Assembly (NCBI GenBank): GCA_964023275.1
Contig: OZ029923.1
Location: forward strand, 8,324,480-8,388,479
Origin: Norana najaformis
Lineage: Eukaryota; Annelida; Clitellata; Crassiclitellata; Hormogastridae
Reading direction: 5' to 3'
Length of the DNA: 64,000 bases
Part shown: positions 10,730 to 22,193 of the stretch, piece by piece
Numbering within the stretch: the stretch's first letter is position 1
How the letters are laid out: every line of letters starts with the position of its first letter
Made by a program: the position numbers and the translations under genes
The notes under the pieces: generated by a model
What the model saw: only the letters and a program-made list of their open reading frames with translations
Told to the model about the DNA's origin: nothing
The model's database searches: none

Positions 10730-11935
10730 ACTGAAGATGCAGGTAAATATCTTTAACTGAACCAATTTCCTCTGAAAATATGGTACAGTATGTACTTTTC
10801 CGAGAGAGGTAGCTAAAAAACATTTTCATCTCATGGTAATCGCACCTTTTTAGATCTGATAGATAGCCATGTTTAATGTCCGTTGTGAGGTTCTCAAAAG
10901 ACGCTATATAAATAGCTATGTACAAAATACATTACATGAACTATTAAGTGCAAAATTGTCTTCATTAAGCGTTGCTTGTATGGTTGAATTTGAAGAGCTG
11001 TTTTACGAGCAGTGCATCACTAAAGCAATAACATGAAAATATCTAAACAATTCTTTAATTATTTGTTCCTGTGTACGTGATAAATTATCTGTAATGTGGA
11101 TGGGACTGGGTTGGGAGAGGAGTACAGGAGCTGAGTAGACAGGGAAGCAGTTTTCTCAGGGAGGCTTTTTTGTGTTGGAGATGGTGGTGGACGTGTATTG
11201 GCATGTCGATGAGCACGTACTTGTAAACACGCAGTTACGCTGGCCCACTTCCAAAGCCATCAATGCTTGTTGCAGCTGTTACGAAATTAGACAAATTTAT
11301 GGTACTTTCTTTTGTCTTAGTTTAGACAGCCGTGGAAGGGCAAAAAGGGGCAGCTAAAGGCAGGCTGGTAGAAGAAAGGCAAGCAGGGAGGCAGGCAGGC
11401 AGGTAGAGTACCAGCAGTAAACCATTTTCCAATTTCTTGGCCATTATGACCCCCACTGTGTGCGCGCGCGTGAGTGTGTGTGTGTCCAAATGTGTTCTTG
11501 ATTAAAGCTAATTATTCTCAGAGGGTGACGAAAGGTATGAGGCTAAAAAGCAGCTAGCCGCTGAGCACGATGTTGTTTTGTGTCCAGCCGCTTAAGCGTC
11601 AGACCAGATCTCTCTGTCTGCATTTCTGCTTCTAATTTACCTGTTTTTCTCCCGTAGACAACTGTTGGAAATTTAATGCTGTAGTTTTGAAGACTGTAGA
11701 CAGCACGAAGACAACATGTTGTCATGGTTGTGAGTGATAACTGTAGACACTGGAAACTTGCTGTAAAGCTGACTTTTGAAGCCTGTTTAATGAGGTCTTG
11801 TTATAGGGAGTTTACTTCCTATAGCTGCACTATTCTGGGATTCATGTCAGAATTTCTGTTGTGATGAAGCAAAGTGTAATGAGTCTTGATGCTTAATTAA
11901 GTGATTGTCAGCTTATCACTGTTTTGTATGGCACA
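10730..11935. other. Mostly featureless non-coding DNA with a SINE-tail relic
   Basis: GAGGTTCTCAAAAGACGCTA followed by TATAAATAGC at 10888-10917 is the SINE/LINE 3' tail seen many times in the window. The rest shows no supported feature. Confidence 0.5.
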
Positions 11936-11937
11936 CG

Positions 11938-12338
11938 CAGTTATTTAAATGATCTTGTATGTTATCATATTATTATTATTAATTAGATACAAGTATATTG
12001 TGCTAATTTATGAATTTACCTCAAAAGCGTGTATACTAGGTAACACGAAAAAGATAAATCATCAACTATTTGCAAAATACATTATAAGAGAAGTGGATAC
12101 AACATATGTATATGTGCATACATTATATAATATGCAGTTATTTAAATGATCTTGTATGTTATCATATTATTATTATTATTATTAATTAGATACAAGTATA
12201 TTGTGCTAATTTATGAATTTACCTTAAAAGCGTGGGTACTAGGTAACACAAAAAAGATAAATCTTCAATTATTTGCAAAATACATTATAAGAGAAGTGGA
12301 TACAACATATGTATATGTGCATACATTATATAATATGT
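11938..12338. repeat. 200-base tandem duplication
   Basis: Unit 1 (11938 to about 12133) and unit 2 (about 12134-12338) share CAGTTATTTAAATGATCTTG, TTAGATACAAGTATATTGTG and GAGAAGTGGATACAACATAT, differing by a few substitutions and an ATT expansion. It is followed by AT dinucleotides. Confidence 0.9.
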
Positions 12339-12464
12339 ATATTACATATAATATATATAATATATTATTATTTTTTATTAATTTGCTTCTATCGTGTGGT
12401 GTCTAATGCATCAACTGATGGCACCCCAAAGCAAAGGCCTAATATGTTCCATTTATGCCAGGCC

Positions 12465-12640
12465 TCTTGTTCCAGATTCCAAACGGTCATTGGGACTGAA
12501 ATATTCCTCCTGTTCCAGGTTCCAAATGCTCTTTGGGACTGAAATATTCCCATTGTTCCAGATTCCAAATGCTCATTGGGACTGAAATATTCCTCCTGTT
12601 CCAGATTCCAAATGCTCTTTGGGACTGAAATATTCCCATG
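12465..12640. repeat. 44-base tandem repeat, 4 copies
   Basis: Units of TTGTTCCAGATTCCAAATGC followed by TCWTTGGGACTGAAATATTC with CC(C/T) variants. Confidence 0.9.
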
Positions 12641-12965
12641 TTGCTTTTGCTCTGGTTCGCACCCTGCAAACCTGTTATTTTGTTCAGCTTTTTATTCAGC
12701 CTTGGCACTTATTGATCTAAGATAGCAAAGCCATGTAATTGTTATAAACGTTTCTCAGAACCTCTTGCCTTAATTCTCTCCCAATGAAATTATCTGGAAA
12801 CTATTGATCTTCAGGGTTCATTCAGTCAGTGTCTTGTTGGTACCCATATTATTTTGGTTGAATGCAGTAATAAAGGAGAGACATTATGCTAAAATATGTC
12901 TGTGAAAGACAGTTTGAACTGGTTTTTATAAGTTAAAATTGAATAGATTTGTTCTTCTGTGCTAG

Positions 12966-13362
12966 ATTTGTTAATTCTGTCATTGTGAGGGTCACCTTCA
13001 TGTGAGTTGATTTGTTAATTCTGTCATTGTGAGGGTCACCTTCATGTGAGTTGATTTGTTAATTCTGTCATTGTGAGGGTCACCTTCATGTGAGTTGATT
13101 TGTTAATTCTGTCACTGTGAGGGTCACCTTCATGTGAGTTGATTTGTTAATTCTGTCATTGTGAGGGTCACCTTCTTGTGAGTTGATTTGTTAATTCTGT
13201 CACTGTGAGGGTCACCTTCATGTGAGTTGATTCGTTAATTCTGTCACTGTGAGGGTCACCTTCGTGTGAGTTGATTTGTTAATTTTGTCATTGTGAGGGT
13301 CACCTTCATGTGAGTTGATTTGTTAATTCTGTCACTGTGAGGGTCACCTTCGTGTGAGTTGA
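12966..13362. repeat. 44-base minisatellite, 9 copies
   Basis: GATTTGTTAATTCTGTCATT and GTGAGGGTCACCTTCATGTG plus AGTT, with few variants (CACTG for CATTG, CGTG for CATG). Confidence 0.95.
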
Positions 13363-13429
13363 CTTTAGGTGGACCTTACTTGGCGTGCACTTCTGGCTGA
13401 ATCATGTTTCATTCCCATGTGGTAGCTGT

Positions 13430-13605
13430 ATCTATGTATGTATGTATGTATGTATGTATGTATGTATGTGCTTGGGGCTGTATGTATGTATGAATGTATA
13501 TTTATATGTATGTGTATGTATTTAGACATGTATCTAATAATCTAGTGGTTAGTATGGTGGACTATGATTCAATCCATGCTAGGACAGAAAAATTCAAAAT
13601 TTCTG
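13430..13605. repeat. (TATG)n microsatellite beside a tRNA-like relic
   Basis: TATGTATG runs at 13430-13530 are followed by ATAATCTAGTGGTTAGTATG and GATTCAATCC, which resemble the A and B boxes of a decayed tRNA-derived SINE. Confidence 0.6.
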
Positions 13606-13897
13606 TTCCATCTAGTGAAGTCGGCACACACACACGCGTGCGCACAGATGCACACATACGCACACACACATCCGTGTTAACAGTTCGTACAAGAGAAGGT
13701 CAGACAGTGTGAGATTCCTGGAGTAACATTTACACAAAAGCCTATTAACGTGACAGATATTCAAGGATGTGCGTTGACTTATGTTGCTGACAGAAAAGCA
13801 TGCACCAGTTTGTATCATTACAATATTGCAGAGGAGTTGTATAGTTGTGTAGTGTATGTATATACAGTGTCATACATGTGTAGATATGTTGAGGATC

Positions 13898-14115
13898 ATT
13901 TTCTGTTGATAGACTTGCATACTTGAGGATTCTTTTCTGTTGATGTACTTGCATACTTGAGATCCTTTTCTGTTGATGTACTTGCATACTTGAGATCCTT
14001 TTCTGTTGATGTACTTGCATACTTGAGATCCTTTTCTGTTGATGTACTTGCATACTTGAGGATCGTTTTCTGTTGATGTACTTGCGTACTTGAGATCCTT
14101 TTCTGTTGATGAAGC
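13898..14115. repeat. 33-base minisatellite, about 7 copies
   Basis: TGATGTACTTGCATACTTGA followed by GATCCTTTTCTGT, with 1-3 base length variants. Confidence 0.9.
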
Positions 14116-14734
14116 GGCTGGGTTTCACCTATAAAGTCAAGAGTCCGTTAGGTTGAATTTAGCAGGCTATGCATCACAGGTATGTTGAAGATGTGCATTC
14201 GGAATGCTGCAAATACTTTCCTGAGACCGGAACTAGAAGTTTGTGGATGGGCTGACTCTGATCCTTTATCCTTTGAAGGCGCAGTGAGAAGTGGAAGTGA
14301 GTCAGAGGGGGGGCTGTTTGGGGTCTGGCGGTCTTTGATGAATTTATGGGTCTTTGTAATATGCTCTGTGGCCCATCTCAGACGAGGGCTTGTCTTCAGG
14401 GAAAGAGGAAATATTTAAGTTTTCTTTTTAGTATGTAATTGGCAGCAAGTTATGCAAGTAAACAACTCTGTGGTAAGCAACATCTGCTAACAGTAACGTA
14501 GTAATTACGATCTGTTAAACAGTAGACTTTTTATCTTGGTTCTTAAGCTTCTGCTTCTTCTTATGCTTGAAAATGCTGTGTAGTAATTGCAGAAGTTAAT
14601 AGATTACGTAACTACGTAATAAGCAACATATGCCAGCCATAAGTAGGATTTGTTTGCAGTAGACAATTCTTTGGCTCAAAAAGCTTCTACGCATAATGTG
14701 CCTGGCTGTGATCTACAAGCAACTATCAAACAGT

Positions 14735-14850
14735 TTTCGTAATTGTAATCCCGAGATTTCTACAGAGCCCAACAAAATCCATGTCCCGGGGACCAGCTTA
14801 TTGACAGGCGCTCAGTCAAACCAAATCGATAGGCTAGAGGGGTTCGGTTT
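14735..14850 (-). repeat. Family A retroposon 3' end, truncated
   Basis: CGTAATTGTAATCCCGAGAT, TTCTACAGAGCCCAACAAAA, CAGCTTATTGACAGGCGCTC and ATCGATAGGC, then it breaks off. Confidence 0.75.
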
Positions 14851-15860
14851 GTTGAATCACCAACAATTCCATGTTACTCTTTGGCTGTAGGCCACAATAA
14901 ATGTACTTAAAAATAAGTAAAATACCAGTGGCAACAGTGATCGATCTTCACATCAGGTACTTTAATAGTGTGAACTTATTACTTAGTAATGATATTTTAA
15001 GAATCTGCAAACAAGTTTTTAAAAGTATTACTGCATGTTTTCATTGACGATGGGTGCTTTGGAAGCAATGGGTGAAAAATGTACACAGCTTAACTTATCT
15101 TACTTGCAGAGCACAAATAGTTTGTTTTATTTTTTGTTTTGAAGTCTAATATTCTGTTGTTTGTGTTACTTTTGTCTTGTATACATTAGCACAATGGCAC
15201 AGGAACCAAAATATTTGATATACAATGTTTGCTACAGCTTTAATTTGAACGTAGAACTGACATAAAGTGGACTTATCTGCGATTTCAGTAACATATTTGA
15301 TTAACTATACACAGATATTCTTCTCTTCCATGTTGCCGTATCGAAGCCAGTATAGTAACTGTTGGTCCATGGAACATCGCAGGATTGGAGCTTTTCAGTC
15401 TGCAAAGCTAAATGCAGTTTATTATCAGGTCTGCTAGAAGGCGATCTCTGTTGCTTGTCACACCCAAAGACTCCGAATCTAACCAAGATACATTCGTTTT
15501 CTGGGCTGCAGACGCCCCACGGTTGCATTCGTCTCCATTAACCGCTAAGCTACTTATATACTGATGCATCTGTCTGTTATTCCCTGAGAGGCGTACGAAC
15601 CAAACGTTAAGATTTTTTCTTTTTTCCCCGAGAGACGGAAGCCAAGTTGAAAGCTGTTCTTTTTCTCAGTTCTTTAGGCTCAGTGAAGATGTATTTATCT
15701 GTTCGCTTCGTTTTGAGTATTTACTGGGTTTCATCTGAGACAAAATATACACATTTTCTTATGCTATCAGGCAGTGGCAGATCGAGGATTGCTTGCATGG
15801 TGGAAGGGCATTTTAGAGGCGCTTTGCTCAGGTTGCTTTTTTACGATGCTCATAACATAG
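14851..15860. other. No recognisable feature
   Basis: Non-coding. Near 15775, GGCAGTGGCAGATCGAGGAT recalls GGCGGATCTAGGATTG at 62911, a possible old repeat. Confidence 0.35.
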
Positions 15861-15867
15861 GTGGTTA

Positions 15868-15932
15868 GCGTTGCCCTCCTCCTTTATCCAGTCTTGGGAT
15901 GGGCACTGCCGGAGTACGGCAGTGGCGGCATT
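15868..15932. repeat. Family F repeat, partial copy
   Basis: GCGTTGCCCTCCTCCTTTAT, CCAGTCTTGGGATG and GGCAGTGGCGGC match 9888-9978. Confidence 0.65.
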
Positions 15933-16179
15933 CTAATTTTGGATGCATCTTTGTGCCATTTGAAACTGCTATTTTATCTCAGTGATTGATGATGTTCTAA
16001 GCATTGCTGGCATTCCCAATAGGCTTTAGCATTTGATGGTACATTTATAATTTCCTGCTGATACTAAGTCTGTATATCAGCTACCGTGGGGTCTGCCTTT
16101 TACATTCTTTCATCAGCTTCTTGTCTTCTTCTTCTTGTAGGGTATTTATTTTGTTGTTTGTTTTCCAGTCAAGTAAAGT

Positions 16180-16380
16180 AAGTATCCCATATCCCACAAG
16201 TGAGACATAGGGGAGGCACTCATTTCCTTTGCTTTAGGCCCTTGAGGCAACAATGAACGAATCCCAAAGTCCTGAACACGGGGCCACTGAATCGCAGGAC
16301 TTACCCTCTACTTCCCAGCTTAACGACCCTGGGCAAGTTGTTTCAGCACGCGTGCCTCTGTCACCAAGCAGTAGAAGCTT
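16180..16380 (-). mobile_element. SINE family E, inverted, head-truncated
   Basis: ATCCCATATCCCACAAGTGA, GGCACTCATTTCC, TTTAGGCCCTTGAGGCA, GGGGCCACTGAATCGCAGGA and TTAACGACCCTGGGCAAGTT match 20530-20822. Confidence 0.75.
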
Positions 16381-16389
16381 GGTTGTGCC

Positions 16390-17310
16390 AAAAACTTGAA
16401 ATGTTCCCCATGGACGAGCTTTTTCAGTTGCTGGACCTAAATTTTTGGAACTCTCTTCCTCCATCTGTTCATTCTGCTCAGTCTCTTGTGTCATTTCACT
16501 CTCAACTTAAGACTTATCTTTTTCAGCCACTTAACCCTCTTAGACCCAAAAACTAGAAATGTTCCCCATGGACGAGCTTTTTCAGTTGCTGGACCTAAAT
16601 TTTTGGAACTCTCTTCCTCCATCTGTTCATTCTGCTCAGTCTCTTGTGTCATTTCACTCTCAACTTAAGACTTATCTTTTTCAGCCACTTAACCCTCTTA
16701 GACCCAAAAACTAGAAATGTTCCCCATGGACGAGCTTTTTCAGTTGCTGGACCTAAATTTTTGGAACTCTCTTCCTCCATCTGTTCATTCTGCTCAGTCT
16801 CTTGTGGCATTTCACTCTCAACTTAAGACTTATCTTTTTCAGCCACTTAACCCTCTTAGACCCAAAAACTAGAAATGTTCCCCATGGACGAGCTTTTTCA
16901 GTTGCTGGACCTAAATTTTTGGAACTCTCTTCCTCCATCTGTTCATTCTGCTCAGTCTCTTGTGTCATTTCACTCTCAACTTAAGACTTATCTTTTTCAG
17001 CCACTTAACCCTCTTAGACCCAAAAACTAGAAATGTTCCCCATGGACGAGCTTTTTCAGTTGCTGGACCTAAATTTTTGGAACTCTCTTCCTCCATCTGT
17101 TCATTCTGCTCAGTCTCTTGTGGCATTTCAGTCTCAACTTAAGACTTATCTTTTTCAGCCACTTAGCCCTCTTAGACTGTCTCTCGGTTTAAGCAGACTG
17201 ACTTTCTGAATATTGACCTGACTGTGGCTTGTTTTGGTGCACCGTCGGTTGATGCCTTGTGCATTAGACACCGACACTATAGAAGTTGCAGATTACAATT
17301 ACAATAACTA
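16390..17310 (+). mobile_element. LINE 3' end expanded as five 158-base tandem copies
   Basis: Units begin at 16390, 16548, 16706, 16864 and 17022. Each encodes, across one frameshift, the end of a non-LTR reverse-transcriptase ORF: HGRAFSVAGPKF in one frame, then FWNSLPPSVHSAQSLVSFHS and QLKTYLFQPL in the next, resembling the L2/CR1 type ending (WNSLP...SFKSQLKTYLF). The last unit continues to RLSLGLSRLTF and a stop at 17206-17208. A 3' tail follows (17236-17310): CCGTCGGTTGATGCCTTGTG, CATTAGACACCG, TAGAAGTTGC and ATTACAATTACAATAAC. The shared frameshift shows the copies multiplied after the element died. Confidence 0.85.
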
Positions 17311-17499
17311 ATTTCTGGTGTAACATGAAACTATGCCATCCGTGTACCACAGCGATAACACATGCATGTCACTCATTTATTATGCTCCTCTATTGACTGT
17401 ATCCTTGGCAGGCAACCGCCGGTAATCAATCACCTGCAGACAATGCTTGAGAGAAAAGTGGAGAGAAGGAATCAGGCCTGCCGACAGACAGGGGACGAT

Positions 17500-17985
17500 G
17501 CTACTGGATTGGATGATGGACAAAGGAGAAGAACTGGGTTGCAGAGAAGAAGAGAAGGCATAGAAAAGAGAAGAATGACATCTTTTGATTCTCACAGAAG
17601 TGGGCCTGTAGCTGAACACTGGTGGGGAACTAAGTGAGAGCCCATTGTGGACCTAGGGAACAGCGGCTGTCCGGGCGTGGACCTGCCCAGATGGACGGGA
17701 TGATTCCAAAAGGAGCAGAACTGGGCTACAGAAAAGTAGAAGACAAGACACAGACCACACAAAAGAATGGCTTTGTTGGATTTCTCGGGCAGCTAAGTTC
17801 ACTGAGTCCATTGCTGACATCTTTGTGACCAGTTAGGGATCCCGTGGGAGCCCAGAGGATAGTGGCTGTCAAGGCCTGGATGATGGACAAAGGAGCAGGA
17901 CTGGACTATAGAGAAGTAGAAGAGAAGGATCAGAACAGAGAGGAATGGTATCTTTGGATTCCTGGACCTGCCAGGAATCTCGCTA
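17500..17985. repeat. Diverged tandem repeat, about 3 units of 185 bases
   Basis: GGATGATGGACAAAGGAG with GAACTGGGTTGCAGAGAAG near 17510, GGAGCAGAACTGGGCTACAG near 17710 and GGAGCAGGACTGGACTATAG near 17890 are related. An open frame in part of it has no recognised domain. Confidence 0.5.
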
Positions 17986-18112
17986 GACACATTCATAAAG
18001 TGGCTAAAGACCTCTTTGTATCATCTTGCTTTTGTTGTCTGACCGCTGTGACCCTCCCACGCCTACGATTCCTCGCTCAGTCGATGGACATATGGCATAT
18101 TAACAAATGCAT

Positions 18113-18141
18113 TACTTACTTACTTACTTACTTACTTACTT
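18113..18141. repeat. (TTAC)n microsatellite
   Basis: ACTTACTTACTTACTTACTT. Confidence 0.9.
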
Positions 18142-18579
18142 GCTTGCCAAGTAGAGAGCACTGCAGACGAAGAAGTGGGGCTGACAGCTGGACTTGATCC
18201 CTGACAGTGGCCAAATGATCCATGGCTGGTCGTCGCTTTCATAGTGTCAGTCAGATGAAGCTGCTAAAACGCCCTGACATCTATTGATCGCTGGAGGAGT
18301 CAGCTGGGACCGCTGTGTATAAGATAATTTTACCGGATGTATCTTCCCGACCAGATCCCAGACAAATGTCAAAGGCGTATATTTAGCACAGGTGACAGGA
18401 AGGTCAGTGACCTTTGGGTTTTTTAGGTCTGGGTCATTTGTTTGTAGGTATGCCACTGTGTTTCAGTCTAGATGCCTGTATCTCTGGTGCTATTTGATTC
18501 ATTCATGCGCAGCACGTGGACACATGTATTACTCTTCTTTATCTCTGTCTTTATTTGTCCTTGTTTGTGTATGAACCTA

Positions 18580-18760
18580 TGCCTCAGTCTCTGTCTGTCT
18601 ATCTGTCTGTCTGTCTGTATGTCTGTCTGTCTGTCTGTCTCTCTCTGTATCTCTCTGTATCTCTGTGTCTGTTTCTATGTCTAACTCTGGCACTGTCTCT
18701 GTCTCTGGTTGTCGGTTTCTGTCTGACTGTCTCAGTCATTCTGTCTGTGTCTTTCCCTTG
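18580..18760. repeat. (TCTG)n-rich microsatellite
   Basis: GTCTGTCTGTCTGTCTG runs interspersed with CTCTGTATCT. Confidence 0.9.
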
Positions 18761-18804
18761 TGTGTCTCCCATGTACCTAAATAATGTCCTGCCCTTTCCA
18801 ATGG

Positions 18805-18905
18805 CGCAGCGGTGGTGAAGGATCTTGCCGGATGAATCCATTGAAAAATGAGCAGGGTTGAGGCCTTACAGTTGCTATAGAAAAACGTGTACATTTACAT
18901 TTGTA
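18805..18905 (+). repeat. Family B repeat, 3' part
   Basis: GGCGCAGCGGTGGTGAAGGA, ATGAGCAGGGTTGAGGCC and TGCTATAGAAAAACGTGTAC, then ATTTACATTTG and a (TG)n tail reaching 18985. Confidence 0.75.
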
Positions 18906-19099
18906 TGCATTTGCGCATGTGTGTTTTGGTATGTGTGTGTATGTCTTTTGGTGTGTGTGTGCATGTGTGTGTGTGTGTGTGTTACTCCCCTTTCGACAGC
19001 AGACTACCTAATCATGCTTGCTCCAACAGTTGTCCGTTGCCTCCAAATTTGTTTCCAAGCAGTGATGTCTGATGATAACAGACATTAATGTGGCCGGAA

Positions 19100-19310
19100 T
19101 ATTCATGCATGTATGTATGAGTGTATGTGTGCATATATGTTATGATCACATGTATCCATGTATGTATGTGTGTATTTGTGTGTGTATTTATGTATCCGTG
19201 TATGTATGTGTGTATTTGTGTGTGTATTTATGTATCCGTGTATGTATGTATGTGTGGATGTATCTGGCTATTTACATAGCACCGTTTAAGAACCCCACAA
19301 GGCGCTGAAA
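19100..19310 (-). repeat. (TATG)n array abutting a SINE 3' end
   Basis: ATGTATG/TGTGTATTTATGTATC units (with a 48-base duplication) lead straight into ATTTACATAGCACCGTTTAA and GAACCCCACAAGGCGC at 19271-19304, the inverse of the SINE/LINE tail consensus (GAGGTTCTTAAAARGCGCTATATAAAT). Confidence 0.75.
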
Positions 19311-19369
19311 TGTGGCTGTCTATCAGATAGACATAGCACTGTCTGGAAGCATTGGAGCACATTTGCTTG

Positions 19370-19760
19370 GCTGCCTCATCATCATCATCTGTGGTGTGCC
19401 CCTTTCCGGGCGTTGCAACTACACGCAACCAGCATCTCTATTCTGGGCTTGTCTGCAGGCCGTATGTAACCTAACCCGAAGTTCAGTGGGCGCATGTCAG
19501 CTTAAACTGTTCTTTTCTATGAGTGGGGAGAGCGTCCAAAAGGTCCCTTCCAACATCTTGGAGGACCGGAAGTCATCACTTGCAAGGCCCTGGCATGTTT
19601 CTGGTCACCTTCGCAGGGCGTGATGTGTCCAAACAGCTGGAGTTTCCTTGTTTGAATCAGCTGCCACAAGACGCCGAAGTGATTGTTGGACCATAGGCCA
19701 CAGCTTGTGTGCTGCATCACCAGACATTCAAATACATCTGTTGGTGTGGCCACATTAGTG
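19370..19760 (-). mobile_element. LINE reverse-transcriptase C-terminus, decayed
   Basis: The - strand reads LWQLIQTRKLQLFGHITPCE, then HARALQVMTSGPP and, after breaks, pieces like DMRPLNFGL and WRVVATPGKGHTT-style residues, ending in a (GATGAT)n tail at about 19377-19388. RKLxLFGHI...HARAL is the usual C-terminal region of many animal LINE ORF2 proteins. It is a relic with frameshifts and no RT core. Confidence 0.75.
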
Positions 19761-20091
19761 TTGGATGATTTTAGAAAAATTTTTTGCGCAGAATAGTCTT
19801 TGGGGGACTTGTACTGGTGCCATTCTTGTGCATTTTTGATCCATTGGGTCTCTTCCTGTTAGTCTGATTTTGCTTTTGTTTCACATTGAATATGTGATTA
19901 TAGTCATTGCTCGAAAGCCAGAGGCAAGTTTTTCTTTAAAGATTTCTGTGGCCACAAATCAACTTTTTACCAGCAAGGGCTTTAGACCAAAAGTGTCTAA
20001 TTAAAAACTCATAAATGTTCTGCAGTACTGAGAATCATGCCTCAGACCTCAGCTGGTTTAGATTTTTGCAGTTAGTTGTAGTAGTTCCAAT

Positions 20092-20188
20092 GTTTAACGA
20101 CATCTTATGGCATCAGAGGCCGTTGACGTCGCCCTCCTCCTTTATCCAGGCTTGGGACTGGCACTACCCAACTAAAGGCAGTGGCAGA
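20092..20188. repeat. Family F repeat, copy 2
   Basis: TTAACGACATCTTATGGCAT, GCCGTTGACGTCGCCCTCCT and AGGCTTGGGACTGGCACTAC are nearly identical to 9888-9978. Confidence 0.8.
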
Positions 20189-20229
20189 GTTATTTTTGCA
20201 GTTCATTGTGAAATGCAATTTAAATATAA

Positions 20230-20330
20230 TAAGGTGAGGTGGGGTTTGGAAAGGCAATGTAAGGTATGGTAAGGTAAGGTATGGCAAGGTAAGATAAGGT
20301 TTGATAAGATAAGATATGGAAAGGTAATTT
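20230..20330. repeat. (AAGGT)n-like short tandem repeat
   Basis: GGTAAGGTATGGTAAGGTAA and variants. A similar tract is at 37945-38012. Confidence 0.8.
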
Positions 20331-20529
20331 GTTAAAATGTAGCTAAACCCACATACACTGGAGACTCGTTATGAGATGCTTCATCTTAACACAAATTCTG
20401 ATATTACATGGTTATGGACATGGATCTCAAAATTAATTCACTGGTAGAAAATTATAACTCATTCGTGTTATAAGTCGGTTCCTGATATGCCTGCCAAAGG
20501 CAGCATTATGTGGTGAGTTTATGGTAAAG

Positions 20530-20818
20530 TTTATGGTTAAGTATCTCATATCCCACAAGTGAGGCGTAGGGGAGGCACTCATTTCCTTTTCTTTAGGCCC
20601 TTGAGGCACCAGTGGACGAGTCCCAATAACCTGGACATGGGGCCAGTACATCGCAGGACTTGCCGTTTACTACTCAACTTATGCCGGGAACAAATTCTAC
20701 TGCTTGGTGACAGAGGCAGGGTGTGTGTAAACAATTTGCCCAGGGTCGTTACGTGGAGTTGAACCTGCAACCACATGATCATTGACCAAACACGTTACCA
20801 ATAGACCACCATGTATGA
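20530..20818 (-). mobile_element. SINE family E, inverted, with tRNA-like head
   Basis: The - strand begins GGTGGTCTATTGGTAACGTG (A-box region), has GGTTGCAGGTTCAACTCCAC (B-box region), then GACCCTGGGCAAATTGTTTA, CCTCTGTCACCAAGCAGTAG, the AAGTCCTGCGATG-type block, GGGACTCGTCCACTGGTGCC and a 3' end with CTTGTGGGATATGAGATACT. It is the most complete copy of family E in the window. Confidence 0.8.
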
Positions 20819-20969
20819 TACCTACACTGCTTATTATTGATTGCAGCATAGCGTCTGTGGCTGTCCGTATTCGGCTTATTTTACTTGATTTACTATTTGA
20901 TTCTATGCAAATGATAAGTCTTTAGATTGCTTTGGCTTTTTGATTTGCATTGATTGTGATCTAGAAATA

Positions 20970-21340
20970 ACTGTGTAATTGTAATCGTAAATATAAATTT
21001 TATAGCGCCGATGTATAATACATATAGTATCAACCGATGTCACACCAATATCAAACCACAATCAGGTCAACATCCAGAAAGTCAGTCCACTCAAACAGAG
21101 GGGCAGCCTTTGGGGATAAGCCAACAGATATGACTTTCACAGCTGATATCACTTCCATTTAGCTAGAATTGGGTTGTAACAACTTTGCCAGTAAAGCAGT
21201 GATACAGAGGCTTTTAAAAGGTTACAGCATTTGAAATTGTCTTGTAACAGCAGAAAATAATGTGGCTAAAACACTTGTAGGACATCAGTTGTGTGGTAAT
21301 TGGTAAAACGTTAGTGTGGCCTATAACCAGGCTTGGGCTA
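20970..21340. other. Possible old family A-like relic, otherwise featureless
   Basis: GTGTAATTGTAATCGTAAAT followed by TTTTATAGCGCCGATG near 20975 recalls the family A end. The remainder has no counterpart here. Confidence 0.35.
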
Positions 21341-21342
21341 CG

Positions 21343-21545
21343 AGTGTAATCATAATCGTAAACTCAAGATTTCTACAGCGCCCAACGAAAGCTAAGTTGC
21401 GATAACAGGCGCTTAGTCAAAACATTTGATAGGGTCGAAGGGTGAGAATCAGCTCCAGGTCAAGATCCTAGAGTCAGGCAGGCAGTCAGACGGCTACTGT
21501 GGGTGGTGTTTGGAGTTGGATCTGCAAGACAGATAAGGGGAAGAA
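21343..21545 (-). repeat. Family A retroposon 3' end
   Basis: GTAATCATAATCGTAAACTC, ATTTCTACAGCGCCCAACGA, GCTCCAGGTCAAGATCCTAG and AGTCAGGCAGGCAG. Confidence 0.8.
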
Positions 21546-21699
21546 GAGCTGGACACATTAGTGTCTTCTGCCACTAGATACTACTTTTAGGATTGTGCAG
21601 GAGGAGCTGCAAAATCCTGCTGGATCTTCTCACCGACCTTCCATCCAGCCATCTATCCCTCCATCGGCCGAATGCTCACTCCAGCATTAATAATATCCA

Positions 21700-22010
21700 T
21701 TGATTGATTCAAACCCCCGTAAAACGCATTAGCAGTGCAACTGTTCTAATGGATGCGAGCGGTGCGGAGCTGTTCAAGCATGAAATTAAATTTATTCCCG
21801 TGCTGCCCGGGTCCGGGACTTGCCACATTAACCCACCCTCGCCTGTGCGGGAAGGCGGGTGGAACGCCCCATTGGTGGGGCAGCTGTTGTTGCCCAGTTG
21901 CTATCACATTGGAGGTGTTCATGCGTCGGGCAGGAAAGTAATTATCATATTCGTTAGGGAAGTTGTGTCGGTAATTAATAATGGAAGACTGAGTGCTTTT
22001 GTCGTGTAGA
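21700..22010. promoter_or_regulatory. Candidate regulatory segment (unique, GC-rich then homeodomain-like sites)
   Basis: Repeat-free sequence richer in GC than its neighbours: CCGTGCTGCCCGGGTCCGGG and CGGGTGGAACGCCCCATTGG, an E-box CAGCTG, then GTAATTATCATATT and GGTAATTAATAATGG with TAATTA cores. Composition and site types resemble developmental enhancers. No functional evidence is available. Confidence 0.3.
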
Positions 22011-22193
22011 TAGGCTTTCGTGGCATGAATTGAGAATTTTTGCTGCGGCTTTCAGATTTCTGAACTGAACAAGTCATAATATTCGATTTTCTGACCTGTT
22101 GAAGGTAGAATTAGGCTTTGTGTTTGGATCTGTTTTATTCAAGTTGTGATTTTTAATCTTAAGAAATTAACCGTAGCTGAGTGAGATGAAGTG

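Noticed and set aside
10444-10730. Hydrophobic 92-residue proteins resembling membrane peptides
   Set aside because: Both frames arise from the TTGATTTGG minisatellite.
16234-16494. Short - strand protein with MTQETEQNEQ
   Set aside because: Antisense of the LINE-derived 158-base repeat and of SINE family E; no independent support.
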